A stretch of 64,000 bases of DNA from Diacronema lutheri (lineage: Eukaryota; Haptophyta; Pavlovophyceae; Pavlovales; Pavlovaceae): contig JAGTXO010000027.1 in NCBI GenBank assembly GCA_019448385.1, forward strand, positions 310,001 to 374,000. The letters run 5' to 3'. Position numbers and translations under genes: made by a program. Below, one piece after another: positions 1-10,381 of this stretch. Below the pieces are notes generated by a model. The model saw only the letters and a list, made by a program, of their open reading frames with translations, was not told the DNA's origin and ran no database searches. Each line of letters starts with the position of its first letter. The first letter of the stretch is position 1.

Positions 1-35
1 CGCGTCGCCCGCTCTCCGCTTGCCACGTCCACCAT
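1..35 (-). CDS. Start of a divergent paralogous gene (partial)
   Basis: Read on the minus strand from an ATG at 35, the sequence encodes MVDVASGERATR, nearly the same as MVDAASEERATR at the start of the plus-strand gene at 139. The 35 bases match the reverse complement of 139-173 with two differences. I infer a head-to-head duplicate whose body lies outside the window. Only 11 codons are visible, so an untranslated palindromic remnant is the alternative. Confidence 0.4.
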   Translation of the reverse strand, partial: MVDVASGERAT

Positions 36-173
36 CAAGGCGCGGATGGCCGTTGGCCGAAAATAAAGAAAGAGCCCCCATAATCTTGCCGCGTTCCCCA
101 TAGCATCCCAACGGCCATCCCATCCCATGGCCCCCTCCATGGTGGACGCGGCAAGCGAAGAGCGGGCGACGCG
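1..173. repeat. Inverted duplication around a shared promoter
   Basis: Bases 1-35 are the near-perfect reverse complement of 139-173, and GGATGGCCGTTGG (near 44) is matched by CCAACGGCCATCC (near 110). The centre is AT-richer (AAAATAAAGAAAG) and has no gene. The arms contain both putative start codons, so this looks like an inverted gene duplication with a palindromic promoter rather than a mobile-element end. Confidence 0.6.
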
Positions 174-1572
174 CGCGGAGGGTGCGACGCGCGCGTGGGG
201 CGAGCAGCAGGAGATTTTGGAGCTCTCGGAAGAGTCGCACATCACGCGACTCATCATCGATTCGCCGCCCGCCTCGCGCTCTGTCTCGCGCGCCGTCTCC
301 TCATCGGCCGTGACGCCGTGTGGCCGAGCGCTGGCTGCTCGCGCGCCGGCCGCGAGCGAGCCGGTCGCCACTCGAGGTACGCCCGCCGCAGAGCCTCCGC
401 TCGCGCCGCCGCTCGTTGGCTCGGCCGGCCGCGTGAGCTGGTCTCACCACCTTCGCCTCTCCCGCCGCTCGGATGACGAGACGGGCCCGGTACAGCCGCC
501 GATCTTGCGTCGCATCTCGCGCGCGGCCGCGGCCGCGACCGCACCTGTGATCGCCGAGATGGCGGAATGGCACCCCGGGCGGGTGCTCAAGGCGGTGCTC
601 ATCTTCGTCCAACTCCTCGTCGTGTTTTTCTACGCCTCCGAGCTACACGACGTGTACCTCGTCGCCCAGGCGAACCCGGCCATTTCGCAGGACACTCGCG
701 AGGAGCAGCTCCTGCTCTTCCCAAACGTGCGCGCGGCCCACGCGCCCGTGCGGTCATCTGGGGCGAAGCGGGCGCCTTTGCAGGGCATTCCGTGCGCGCG
801 CCGCGCATCGGCGTGGGCCGGGGCAGTGTCCTGGCGTGGTGCGAGGCTCGATTGTGGCTGGGCTATGTACGCTCGGTCACATGCCTGGCGACACGACACC
901 CGCGCCGCGCTGCGTTGGCCGCGCCACGCCGCGGTGGCTGCTTTGCGGCGTAGCCGCCTCTTGAATGCTTGCGCACGTGGTCGCGCACACGCGCCGCGCT
1001 TCTGCGCAGAGCCCTTGCAGCCATGGGGCAATCCGCTTTGCCTAGCGGGGACCGCTCATTCCTGCACTCACACACCGCCTCGCGCCGCTCGTCGCGTCAA
1101 CGCGCCGCCCGCCACGCATCACGCCTCGAATCAACGCATTGCCCGCCGCCCGCCGCCCGCCGCCCGCTGCTCGCCGCCCGCCGCCCGCCGCCCGTCGCCC
1201 GCCGCCCGCCTCGCCCCAGGTGGTCGTGTGCAACGCCTATGCGCCAGGCGTGCCGCTCGAGCCGCTCACGTGCGAACTCGCGGCCGCGACAGGGCGCACG
1301 ACGGCGTGCGGCGATGGTGTTGATCGCTTCACGCTGCCTAGGCACGCGGCTGACTTTGGCGCGCGTCCTCGCCGTATGCTCGCGGCGGACGGCACCGGCG
1401 GCGGCGCCGTCGGCGGCTCGGCGCTCGGCGCTGCACCGCCGGCGGACGCGGACGAGCTCACCGGCGCGCCCGCCACGGACGCGCCGACGAAGCCCGCAGC
1501 GGAATCGCCAAGCGCAGACACAGATCCAACGGCGCAGCCCGCGCAAGCCACGCCCGCGCCGACGCCTATGCC

Positions 1573-1614
<42 letters not shown>

Positions 1615-2704
1615 CGCGCCGGCGCCCGAGCCCGCGGCGGACACACAGCAACTGCACTGTCTCGGCTTCCCGTCAAACCTCGGCCCGGCCGAGCGGTACG
1701 AGCACCTCGACCTCGCGCTGCGCGCGCACACGGAGCTCTTCCCGCCGCCGCCCACGCCGCGCGCGGTGCACGTGTGGTTGCTGGGTGACGTTGAGTATGC
1801 GCGCGTGCTCGGCGCGAGCGACGCCTCTGGCGCGGGCGGTGCGGCGGGGAAAGGGAGCGGCGGTGGCGGCGGTGGCGGCGCGCGCCCGCCGCTGACCCTC
1901 CCGCCGCCGGACCTCCATTCCGTCGAGGTCAAATACCTGACGCGCGTCGCGCTTGACCGAATCGAGACCGTCGCGCTCGAGCATCGTTCGGCGGGCCGCG
2001 GCAGTGCAACCTCGCTTTCCGCCTTCTTCGCCTTTTACAAGCGCGCCGTCGGCTTCGACGAGCGGTTACTGCATGGCGCGGCCGGCACGGCCGACGCGGG
2101 CGCCGGCGGTGGCGGCGCGCGCGACGCGGCGCCGGCGGCGCGGCGCGTCGGCACCGGTGGCGGCGAGGCGGGCGGTGCGCCGACGCCCGACGAGACGCGA
2201 GCGTCGGCGCTCGAGAGCGCGCGCGCGGCGGAGGCAGCACGCGCACGCAGCGAGGAAGGCGGTGGTGTGGGCGCGGGCGCCGCGCGCTCGGTGCGGCTCG
2301 TGCGCTACTTCCCGTCCGTCAACATCCAGCAGGTGCAGGGGCCGTTCCAAAGCCTTGACTGCGTGTTCCTCGAGCTGCGCTGGCGCTCGACCGACGTGAC
2401 GGTCAAGACACAGTACGTCACGTTCACGTGGACGCAGCTGCTTGCGGGCATCTTCGCGACGACGACGTTCACGACGCTCGCGCGCTCGCTCCTCATCTGG
2501 CTGCTCGAGCTGCTCGTGCACTATGGCCGGCACGTCGGCGTCTCGCTCGTCGCGTACTGGCGCCGGCGGAGGCGGCGCGACGAGCGCGGCGCCGCGGCCG
2601 CCGACGGCGAAGCCAGCGGCGGCGATGGCACGGCCGACGAGGCGGCGCTGGCGGGCGCGCCGCCCGCGCAGCCGCAGCATGGCGGCTATGACAAGCTTGA
2701 GTAG
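139..2704 (+). CDS. Unrecognised two-pass membrane protein
   Basis: Two exons, 139-726 and 1220-2704, join in phase 0 (intron GTGCGCG...CCCCAG) and give about 690 residues. The ATG at 139 is chosen because it matches the start of the inverted copy at the window edge; an in-frame ATG at 127 is possible. A hydrophobic segment follows the N-terminal region (VLIFVQLLVVFFYASEL), and a second lies near the C-terminus (LLAGIFATTTFTTLARSLLIWL). The middle carries a (PT)n run coded by ACGCCG repeats and Gly/Ala-rich linkers. Segments that look conserved are LRYFPSVN-like (YFPSVNIQQVQGPFQSLDC) and HVWLLGDVEYARVL. I do not recognise a family. The intron is filled with a CGCCCGC simple repeat. Confidence 0.7.
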
Positions 2705-2837
2705 CTCGCCATGCTGCGGCCAGCTGTTTCTGACTCTTTCTGACTTCTGTGGCCTTGGCCACGAAAATAAACGGAAAAAAAAAATTGGCCTGGATAAATT
2801 TCCAAGTCGCTGGACGGCCGTCCTGCACGCCCGCCCA

Positions 2838-3320
2838 ATGCTTCGCGGCGCGCTCAAGGCGCGCGCTCGCCCCCGCACGTCTGCAGCTCGAGGTAGGCGC
2901 GCAGCGCATGGGCGCGCGGTACACGGCTGCCATTGGCTCACGCGCGTCGTTGGTGCCGCGCCACGCACTCGCCCCAAAGCAGTGCACACGCCCTCCAACC
3001 CGTTCTCGCCGGCGCAGCAGCCGCCGTTCGACCCACCGCGCGAGATCCGCGCGGCCAAGGTCGTCGTTCCTGATCCATCGCCCCCGAAGGACACGACTGT
3101 TTGCGAGTTCAACGTTTACTCGCCCGAGGGCGTGCTCGACGACACGACGGTCGCGCTCCAGAACGACGTGCCAAAGCCAAAGCTCGCGAAGCGCAAGAGC
3201 CTGAAGGAGAGCGTCGTCGAGGCCACAATGTCCGCCGCGCACAAGGTCGTCGAGGCGGAGAAACAGGTGCTGCACAAGCTGAGCGACACGGTCCTCGGCG
3301 GCGAGAAAAAGGTGAAGTGA
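2838..3320 (+). CDS. Small hypothetical protein with helical Lys-rich tail
   Basis: The reading frame from ATG 2838 is open to the stop at 3320. A 90-nt in-frame intron (2893-2982, GTAGGCGCG...AAGCAG) fits in phase 1, giving about 130 residues; unspliced it would be 160. The part after the intron looks like real protein: VCEFNVYSPEGVLDDTTVAL, then a Lys/Glu-rich amphipathic stretch (SLKESVVEATMSAAHKVVEA) ending in GGEKKVK. No family recognised. It lies 133 bp after the previous gene on the same strand. Confidence 0.5.
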   Translation: MLRGALKARARPRTSAARGRRAAHGRAVHGCHWLTRVVGAAPRTRPKAVHTPSNPFSPAQQPPFDPPREIRAAKVVVPDPSPPKDTTVCEFNVYSPEGVLDDTTVALQNDVPKPKLAKRKSLKESVVEATMSAAHKVVEAEKQVLHKLSDTVLGGEKKVK

Positions 3321-3652
3321 GCGCGGCTGAGAGTGCCCCCTTCGGTCGCCTGTGCCGGCGGCATCGGCACTGGCGCGCCGCTCCGCACTCCGCGCTACCC
3401 GCGAGCCGAGCATGGCATGCGGATCTGAAACTCGACCATGCTCCCACCTGCTCAGTGCCCCGCTGAGCTGCCGTCAGATTTGCGCGAGACCGGTGGACGT
3501 GCCCGGCACGCGCGGGATGGTGCAGACGGAGTACGATCTACAGCGCTCCACGCGCATGATGCTCACCGTCCCTCCGCACGTTCCCGGCCGCGTGCCACGA
3601 CGCGCGTGGAGCACGCAGCGCTCATGTCGTGCTCGAGGTGCGGCCGCCCGTG

Positions 3653-4048
3653 TCACGGGCTCGGGTTGAGACAGAAAGCCGCCTGAGAAAGCCAAATGGA
3701 GCGGGCGCGCACGCGCGGTTGCGGGCGTGAGACGCCGTGCGCGGCCGAGCTGGGCGCGAGGATGCCCCGGCCACGCCATCCGCGGCGGAAGGCGAGCACG
3801 GCTCGCGTCGCGCGGCTCTCGACCGTGCTCGTCACCTGGCGTCTGAGCGGTGGCGGCGGACCCGTCGGCCCAGGGGGGGAGAGAGAGAGCGAGGACATCG
3901 CCGTGATGCTTCGGTAGATTGGCTGGTCGTCCTCGGCGGTGTAGACCGGCGCGGGGCGCTCGGTGCCGGACGGAGGTGGATGGCTCCACCCGCACGGCGC
4001 GGGGAACAAGCTCGGCGGCACGACGGGCAGGCCGTCAGCCTCTCGCAT
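3653..4048 (-). CDS. Possible small protein, doubtful
   Basis: An ATG-initiated frame on the minus strand encodes about 131 residues with a credible, less Arg-rich composition in its first half (VYTAEDDQPIYRSITAMSSL). The second half is Arg/Ala-rich and looks like noise. The rest of 3321-4441 shows no convincing exon on either strand. It may be one exon of a gene, a 3' untranslated region of the next minus-strand gene, or nothing. Confidence 0.25.
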   Translation of the reverse strand: MREADGLPVVPPSLFPAPCGWSHPPPSGTERPAPVYTAEDDQPIYRSITAMSSLSLSPPGPTGPPPPLRRQVTSTVESRATRAVLAFRRGWRGRGILAPSSAAHGVSRPQPRVRARSIWLSQAAFCLNPSP

Positions 4049-4441
4049 CGTTCTGCGGCCACGCCTCTTATTGCGCGGGCGGCCGCCTCCCCCGCTCTCC
4101 CCGCCTTTTTCTCCGCCGCTGCGTTTCAATACATGTTTGTGGTCTGTTTGGGGGTCGTGACTGTGAGTCATGACAGAGCGGTTTCCGCACCGAGGCACGG
4201 CACGCCAGCCATGCCTTGCCCGCGATGGGAAGGGGATGCGAAAAAAGGGGCCGCGACAAGAGGGGCTTCGACCGCTGCGCGCCTCAGCGCCGCAGCCGGC
4301 ACTGCCGAGCTGCGCGGCGCCGGCATCCAAATGGCCAACTGCGGCAAACAATTGGCGGCAAGCCGGCAACCCCACCCCCGCGGGCCTCGTCGGCAACGAG
4401 CCGACCGCGACCGCCGCGCTGCATCGCGCCAAGCTATGCCC

Positions 4442-5032
4442 CTAATCGGCGGCGCCGCGCGCGGCGCCGTCGCTGATCGAAACGCACTCGTTGCTCTCTG
4501 CCTTGCGCTTCAGGCCGGGGATGCCCTCGCAGGCGAAGGGCCCAAAGTACGAGGCGGTGCTGAAGCTGTCGGTGTCCTTGGTGCGCGGTGGCGGTACCGC
4601 GTACACGGCGCCCGCAAGCGCGAGCGACTCGTCGAGTGCGGCGAGCAGCCGCTTCACCTCCGCCGCCGCCGTCGGCAGCGACCGGTCGCGGCCTGCGGCG
4701 CTGATCTTGGCGACAGTCTGCTCAAGCGTGCTCGCGAGCGAGCCTGCCTTAGCCGCGTCGAGCCGTGGCGCGAGCGCCGCCAGAGCCGCCGGCGCGGGCT
4801 TGAGCTTGAGCGCGGCAAACTGCGTGACGTAGATAGGCGCGTCCGCGTCGGTGAGCGTCGGGATGGCGCTCAGCAGCTCGGCCGCGCTGTCACGCGCGGC
4901 GGCAAGCTTGCGCACGTCTGCAGTCGGTGACTCAAGCGCGGGTGCGCGCTGCGGCGCGAACGGAACGCTCAGCGCCAGCGCCGCCACGCGCCCGAAGAGT
5001 GCCCTGCGAGACGCGACCGGCGACACAACCAT
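4442..5032 (-). CDS. Probable thylakoid-lumen protein (PsbQ-like helical?)
   Basis: A single exon of 196 residues. The N-terminus has a twin-arginine-like motif (SRRALFG) followed by a hydrophobic stretch and AxA-type cleavage context (APQRAPALES), which is typical of lumenal proteins delivered by the Tat pathway. The mature part is Ala/Leu-rich and helical (LAALAPRLDAAKAGSLASTL), followed by a Cys-containing C-terminus (YFGPFACEGIPGLKRK). Size and helical make-up resemble PsbQ-type extrinsic photosystem II proteins, but I see no diagnostic motif, so that name is inference. It is divergent from the amino-acid transporter at 5117. Confidence 0.65.
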   Translation of the reverse strand: MVVSPVASRRALFGRVAALALSVPFAPQRAPALESPTADVRKLAAARDSAAELLSAIPTLTDADAPIYVTQFAALKLKPAPAALAALAPRLDAAKAGSLASTLEQTVAKISAAGRDRSLPTAAAEVKRLLAALDESLALAGAVYAVPPPRTKDTDSFSTASYFGPFACEGIPGLKRKAESNECVSISDGAARGAAD

Positions 5033-5116
5033 CTTTAATTTTTTCGCGCGAAAACTTGGACCGTCACAAGAGTTGAGGTTCATCGGACCTCGAGAGGCTT
5101 GAGAGCAAGTGCGCAG
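5033..5116. promoter_or_regulatory. Bidirectional promoter with E2F-like palindrome
   Basis: These 84 bp separate two divergent start codons. They hold the perfect 14-bp palindrome TTTTCGCGCGAAAA at 5041-5054, which fits the E2F/DP consensus TTTSSCGC on both strands, preceded by a T-rich run. The spacer is markedly AT-richer than its surroundings. Confidence 0.55.
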
Positions 5117-6919
5117 ATGGGCAAGGAGCCGCCGCGCGGCGAGGCGTACGCCGACCCGCGCGTGCCGTTCCTCGACCCGGACCCGTCGCGGCTGCCGATT
5201 GACAAGCCTGCGAAGCGGCTCACCCTCGCGCGCTTCCTCGGCCTGCGCAACGGCTCGACCCGCGGCTCGATTTACAACCTCTTCTCGTCGGTGCTCGGCG
5301 CAGGAGTGCTCGGGCTGCCGCACGCGGTCGCGGCATGGGGGCTGGTGCCCGGCCTAGTGATGGTGGTGCCGTTTGCGCTCATCTCGCTCTACACGCTGTG
5401 CTTGCTCGGCTGGTCGGGCGAGCTCACCGGCGCCAAGTCGTATCGGCAGCTCGCCGAGCTGACGCTCGGCGATCGCTTCCCCGTCGTCTCGCGCCTCGTG
5501 TCGGTCGCCATCTTCTTCAACACGTTCGGCTCATTGGTGGTGTACCTGATCGTGCTTGGCGACCTCATCCCCTCCTTTGCGCGTGCCGCGCTCGACGCCG
5601 CCGGCGTCGACCCGTCCGCGCCGCCCGCCGTGCTCTCGCCGCTCCTCAGCCCGTCGCTCGTGATCGTCGCGATGGGCGGCCTCTTCGGCCTGCCTCTCTC
5701 GCTCGTGCGCGACCTGTCCATGCTGCGATACACGAGCTTCCTCTCGATGGGCTCGATCCTCTTCCTCGCCGCGCTCCTCGGCGTCCGCTTCCTCCAGGCC
5801 GTCGGCGCTGGTGAGCCGGCGACAGCAACGGCGGCCGCTGCGCTCGCGTCGCGGCCGCGCGGCAGCGTGGCGCAACTGCTCGGCGGGTTGCCCACGTTCA
5901 TCTACGCCTTCTCGTGCCACTTCAACTTCTTCTCGGCGGTCCGCGCGCCGCGCGCGCGAACGCGCGGGGCTCGCGCGCTGCGAACGCCGGCCGGCGTGGC
6001 GCGCGCGCGCGCGTTGCGCTCGTCCTCGCTGGCCCCGCCGCGGCGTACCGTCGCACTTCTGTCCGGACATCCGGATCTGTCCGGACATCCGCGCTTGCGC
6101 TCACGCGCGCGCGCGCGCGTCTCTCTTCGACGTCACGCCGGCGTGGCGCAGGTGGAGGCGCTCAAGCGAAGGTCGCGCAAGGCCGTCTTCCAGGTGCAGC
6201 TCTACGCGATCTCGCTCTCGCTCGCAACGTACGTCGCCATCGTGTCCGCGGTGCTCCTCACCTATAACGATCGGACGGCTTCTGACTTTCTGATCAACCT
6301 GCCGACGGCGGACGGCGCGTTCACGGTCGCGAAGGTGCTGTACACGTCGGTCCTCATCGCCGCCTACCCGCTCAACTGCCACCCGTGCAGGTCTGCCTTC
6401 CTCGAGCAGGTCGGCGCGTGCGGTCGCTCGGACGCGGCACGCACGGCCGCGACCGTCACGCTCGTCGCGCTCTCGATCACACTCGCGATCGTCTGCCCGA
6501 ACATCGCCGTCGCGCTCTCGCTCGTTGGAGGCACGGCCACCTCATCCATCCTGTACATATTTCCCGCGCTTTTCTTCCTCGCGGCGACCGTCGACCAGCC
6601 GACGGCCGCGACGGCCCAGCTCGAGGCCGCCGCGGCGCGCGAGCTCGCCGACGCGCGCGCCGACGCGGCGGCCGACGCGGCGGAGGAGGACGACGACGAC
6701 GAAGACGACGCGTATGTGCCCGCGCAGCTCATGCAGCCGTCGCCTGCCGTGCGCGTCATGCGGCAGGGCTCGGCAATCAAGCACGTCGGCGGCCGGTGCG
6801 CCGGACTTGTCCGGCTGCCACATCATCGGCTCGCGTGCAGGGGCCTCGTCGCGCTCGGCGGCTTTGCGTGGTTCTGCTCGGCGCTCGCGCTCGTCGCGCC
6901 CGCCGCGCCCGACAGCTGA
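5117..6919 (+). CDS. Amino acid transporter, AAAP/SLC38 family
   Basis: Membrane carrier of the amino acid/auxin permease family. Exons 5117-5938 and 6152-6919 join in phase 0 (intron GTCCGCGCG...GCGCAG, 213 nt and without a stop), giving 529 residues. The N-terminal signature GSIYNLFSSVLGAGVLGLPH (TM1) is followed by about ten hydrophobic helices. The exon junction falls inside the conserved FNFFSA/VEALKRRSRKAVFQ loop, where relatives have NFFSIYxELKxRSxxK, which supports the intron. An acidic Glu/Asp tract lies in the last cytoplasmic loop before a final helix. Substrate cannot be read from the sequence. The chosen ATG is the first in frame after the divergent promoter. Confidence 0.88.
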   Translation: MGKEPPRGEAYADPRVPFLDPDPSRLPIDKPAKRLTLARFLGLRNGSTRGSIYNLFSSVLGAGVLGLPHAVAAWGLVPGLVMVVPFALISLYTLCLLGWSGELTGAKSYRQLAELTLGDRFPVVSRLVSVAIFFNTFGSLVVYLIVLGDLIPSFARAALDAAGVDPSAPPAVLSPLLSPSLVIVAMGGLFGLPLSLVRDLSMLRYTSFLSMGSILFLAALLGVRFLQAVGAGEPATATAAAALASRPRGSVAQLLGGLPTFIYAFSCHFNFFSAVRAPRARTRGARALRTPAGVARARALRSSSLAPPRRTVALLSGHPDLSGHPRLRSRARARVSLRRHAGVAQVEALKRRSRKAVFQVQLYAISLSLATYVAIVSAVLLTYNDRTASDFLINLPTADGAFTVAKVLYTSVLIAAYPLNCHPCRSAFLEQVGACGRSDAARTAATVTLVALSITLAIVCPNIAVALSLVGGTATSSILYIFPALFFLAATVDQPTAATAQLEAAAARELADARADAAADAAEEDDDDEDDAYVPAQLMQPSPAVRVMRQGSAIKHVGGRCAGLVRLPHHRLACRGLVALGGFAWFCSALALVAPAAPDS

Positions 6920-7433
6920 CGGCGCGCGCGTGCGCGCCACGAGGCCATTGGCGCGCGGCTGCGTCCTCGTCGGTTGTTTTGATTGTTTCTACCCTGCGCT
7001 CTGCGCGCTCGCGCGCGCGCCATGACCTCGGGTGGCGTCGCGCGGCTGGGCGCGCGCGCGGCAGGCGCAACCGCGCAAGCCGCAAGGCGTGTTGCATCGC
7101 CGCGGCCGCAGGCGCCACAGGCGCGGGCCTCAAAGAATGACATCAGGGTGTTTTGCGCTTTGCGCATTCCGGTGTGCGCCCCACGCCGCACCCGACGCGC
7201 ATCGCCGTGAGACTGCGCTGGCGTGCGCGGCGCGGGCTGGACCAACGTTTTCATCAACATTAGAAACTCGACCGCCATGCTGCCTTGCTCAAACATCGCA
7301 CCGCCGCTAACGGCAAGGGTGGTGGACTGGTGGTGCGGTGCTCCGCGCGCAAGCGGCGAGCCGGGCGAGGCTCGCACTCTGACCGCGCACACCCGCGCCG
7401 CGCGCCAACACCGCGCGCGCACGCGCAGCCGCC
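6920..7433. other. Gene-free spacer
   Basis: This spacer holds GC dinucleotide runs and an AT-richer stretch near 7250-7310 just before IFT57. I see no convincing exon, RNA gene or repeat in it. Confidence 0.5.
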
Positions 7434-9743
7434 ATGGAAGAGCACGACGGACAGGAGATGGGCGACCAGCAGGCCGCAGCCGGCGGCGCTGACGCGGCGG
7501 CGGCGGGCGGCGCACGCGGCGGCGGCGCGCGCGGCGGCGAGGGCGACCAGGCGGCCTTCATGATGATGGACGAGATCGTCGAGCGGCTCAAGCTGCTCAA
7601 TTACGAGCTCACCTTCTTCCCCAAGGGCTTCCGCCCGCTCACGCGCGTCTTCTTCGCGATGCCGTCGTCCAACCCGGCGGAGCAATTCCATTACTTCACG
7701 ACGCTCGCGACGTGGCTCATGAACAAGCTGGGCAACGACGCGAAGCCGCCGAGCCACTACGACGATCCGAACTCGACGGTGGCCAACCTGAGTGCGCACA
7801 CGCGCGCGCCGCGCTCCGCGCGTGCGCGAGGGCGCCGCCGCTCGGCGCGTCGCTCGCCACCGACCGGCGCGGCGCGGCCCGCGCCGCGCGCGCTCTCGCG
7901 CGCGCGCAGCGATCGAGCTGCAAAAGCTGGGCGTGCCCAACGACTACCCGCCGATCAAGGTGAAGCAGGGGCACGGCGACGCCGTCTGCTCCATCCTCCT
8001 CTCGCTCCTCGAGCGCATCGGCCACGAGTGGAGGAAGCCGTAAGGCGCACGCGACCCGACCCCCCCCCCCCCAACCCCCGACCGCCGCAGCACGCGCCGA
8101 GCAGGTCGCGCGTTACACCCCACGCGCCGCGCGCGCCTCGCCCTCGCGCACCACGTGCCGCGCCGGCAGCTACCACGCGCCCGACGACTACGCGGAGGAG
8201 GCGCAGGTCGACGACGACGCGCCCCTCGACGCGGACGCGATCGCGGACGACGTGGGCAACGGGACGGAGGACGAGGAGGACCTGTACTTCGCGCACGCGG
8301 CCACCACGATCCCGGAGGAGGCGAACAAGTGCGCACGCGAGGCGCAGGGAGAGCGCGCGGGTGGACGCGCGAACGGAGGGGCGCGGGGTGGGAGCGCTCG
8401 TTCGCGGCGCGGTGGGCGCGTGGCGCGGTGGGCGCGCGCGCGGCGGCCTGCTGCGCGCGAGAAGGCGTCGAGGCGACGGACGGGCGCGCCGCGCTCGCGG
8501 GCGCGCGTGTGGCGCGTCGAGACCTCAGCTGCCCCTCTGCTGCGCGCGCCGCGCGCGCACGATGGCTGACGCACGCGCAACCCTGCACGAACCCCCGGTC
8601 ACGGCGGATCCGTGCGCGCGCGCGTGCGCGTGCGCGCGCGCGTGCGCGCGCGCGCGAGCAGAGCGGCACCGACGGTGATAGAAGCGACGGTCGAGCCCGA
8701 GGAATGGCGTCTCGAGATGGAGCGCGTGCTCCCGCAGCTCAAGGTGACGATCGTCTCCGACGGCAAGGAGTGGCGCACGCACGTCGCGCAGGCCAAAGTA
8801 CACCAGCAGGCGGTGAACGAGCGTTTGCCCGTTTCCGCGGGTGCGTCTGCGCGCGCACCGCCGGCGTCTGCCGGAGCCGCAGCGACCGCCGCGCGCCCTG
8901 CGCGCCGCCTCGACTTGCGCCCGCGCGCGCGGCGCTCGCCGCCCACGCGGCTCCGTCACAGAGCGCGCGCTCCGTCCGCCCGTCCCGCCCGCCCGTCCCG
9001 CCCGCCCGTCCCGCATCCCCGCCCGTCCTGCCCGCCCGTCCCGCATCCCCGCCCGTCCCGCATCCCCGCCCGCGCCGGCGCGCGCAGCCTCGCTCGCGAG
9101 AATTCTTGCCGAGCTCACGGAGACTACGAGCATGGTCGCAAAGGTCGAGGCCAAGCTGAACGCGCAGTGCGCGACGGACATCTCCGAGTATGCGGGCAAG
9201 CAGGCCGACTTCACCGCGAAGCAGGAGGTGCGCGGGAGGTCGCCGCGCGGCCAAGGGCACGGGACGGCGGTGGGTTGAACCCACCGAGCGTGCGCGGCCG
9301 CCGTGCGCTTGACGCACGTGGCCGCAGCCGACGCTCGGCATGCGCGCCCCGCGCGCGGCTTTCTTCGAGGCTCATGCGCGCCGCGCTCACGCGCGCCGCG
9401 CGCGCTTCGCGCCGCGCGCACCTGCGGCCGGCGCGGCCCGGTCGGCGCGCGCGCGCAGGTGTACAACAAGTCGACCGAGGAGATCAACAAGCTGCAGAAC
9501 ACGCTGACGAGCGTAACTGACGAGCTGCAGCAGATCAAGTCGCGGATGGACGAGCGTGGTTCGGCGATGACGGACACGTCGCCGATCGTTAAGATCAAGG
9601 GCGCGCTCACGAAGATGAAGGCGGAGGTAAGGGCGATGGAGGTGCGCATCGGGGTTGTCTCGCACTCGCTTGTGCTCAAGCGACTCGGCGCCAACTCGAT
9701 GACGGCGCGCTCCGCGCTGCAGCCGTCCATCCTCGCCGGCTGA
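7434..9743 (+). CDS. IFT57: Intraflagellar transport protein 57
   Basis: IFT-B subunit needed to build and maintain flagella. Six exons: 7434-7791, 7910-8039, 8170-8328, 8662-8840, 9088-9227, 9459-9743. All junctions are phase-consistent and give 416 residues, close to the usual size of about 430. The N-terminal calponin-like domain shows MMDEIVERLKLLNYE, FRPLTRVFFAMPSSNPAEQF and YDDPNSTVANL. A linker with an acidic stretch follows (DDVGNGTEDEEDLYF), then EWRLEMERVLPQLKVTI and a long coiled coil ending TSPIVKIKGALTKMKAEV, all family hallmarks. Introns start GTGCGC or GTAAGG; the second has a 13-nt poly-C run before its acceptor. Presence of this gene says the organism has a flagellate stage. 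Confidence 0.95.
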
Positions 9744-9774
9744 GACTCACGGTGGAAAAGGCTGAGTATAATAC

Positions 9775-9881
9775 TAACGACGCTTACAGGCGGGTCAGCA
9801 GGAGGGGCGCGCACGGGGTCGAGGCTGGACAAACGGAGCGAGCGAAAGGGCGCACGCAACATCAGGCCGAAATCAGGGCGT
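9775..9881 (-). mobile_element. Retroelement 3'-end fragment, copy 1
   Basis: From CTAACGACGC at 9775 to about 9881 the sequence matches 15583-15690 with few changes, including CTTACAGGCGGGTCAGCAGG and GCACGCAACATCAGGCCG. By analogy with the copies that have target-site duplications, the element reads on the minus strand and ends ...GCGTCGTTAG. Homology stops abruptly near 9881, as in a 5'-truncated copy. I could not find a clear duplication here. It lies 31 bp after the IFT57 stop. Confidence 0.6.
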
Positions 9882-10246
9882 ATGTTGGTACGAATCCGTG
9901 CGCGCGAGAATGCAGGGCCGCCACAGCCTGCCTCAAATCACCCCTCCACCACCCGGCGGGGGAGCCGCCGCCGTCCGCCGCCGGAAATCAAAAGAGTGCA
10001 CGCAGTCGCACGCCGCCGCCGGCCGACAAGGAGAAGAGGAGCGCGTCGATGGTCGCCACTGGTCGAGTGGGGGGAGATGCAGCCGCCAGCCGAGAAGGGA
10101 AAGAGGAGCGCGTTGATGGTCGTCGTCAGCGAAGGAGGGTAGAAGGGCACAATGAGGGGGATCGTCGTTCACCGAGGTGGGGAAGGGTGCGTGGTGACTG
10201 CGCAGTGACCAGCGCTGCGGCCCGTGGGCGGTGGGCTAGGACCTAG
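9882..10246. other. Gene-free spacer with imperfect direct repeats
   Basis: No exon is visible. The stretch GAGGAGCGCGTCGATGGTCG near 10033 recurs as GAGGAGCGCGTTGATGGTCG near 10103, a 70-bp spaced imperfect duplication. Confidence 0.4.
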
Positions 10247-10381
10247 CGGTCGATCGGGCGGCTCATCCTACCGCTCGTCGACGCGCGCGGGCCGGCCGCG
10301 CCCGTGCAGGGCGCGCTGGGCAACTGCTGGCTGGTCGGCGCCCTCGCGTCGCTCGGGTTAGGGGTTGCCCTGCCGCAGCTG
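10247..10381 (+). pseudogene. Calpain catalytic-Cys fragment
   Basis: The frame encodes PVQGALGNCWLVGALASLG, the nucleophile-Cys motif of calpain-type proteases (QGxLGDCWLLAAIASL). It opens just after a stop at 10244 and has no in-frame ATG, and the coding look fades after about 10360 (possible donor GTTAGGGG). The His/Asn half and C-terminal domains occur from 12102 onward, but the roughly 100 residues that should lie between are not found in any frame, and a whole ATPase gene lies in between. It is therefore either a first exon of a rearranged calpain or a broken copy. Confidence 0.55.

Noticed and set aside
60-70. AATAAA as a polyadenylation signal
   Set aside because: It lies in the centre of a head-to-head promoter, with no upstream gene on either strand to terminate.
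2066-3112. Long minus-strand frame of about 348 codons
   Set aside because: Antisense to the membrane-protein C-terminus; composition is typical of a shadow frame and no splice logic supports it.
9767-9800. TACTAAC...TTACAG resembling a yeast branch point and 3' splice site
   Set aside because: The same sequence recurs as the terminal part of a dispersed element with target-site duplications, which explains it better than splicing; no exon follows.
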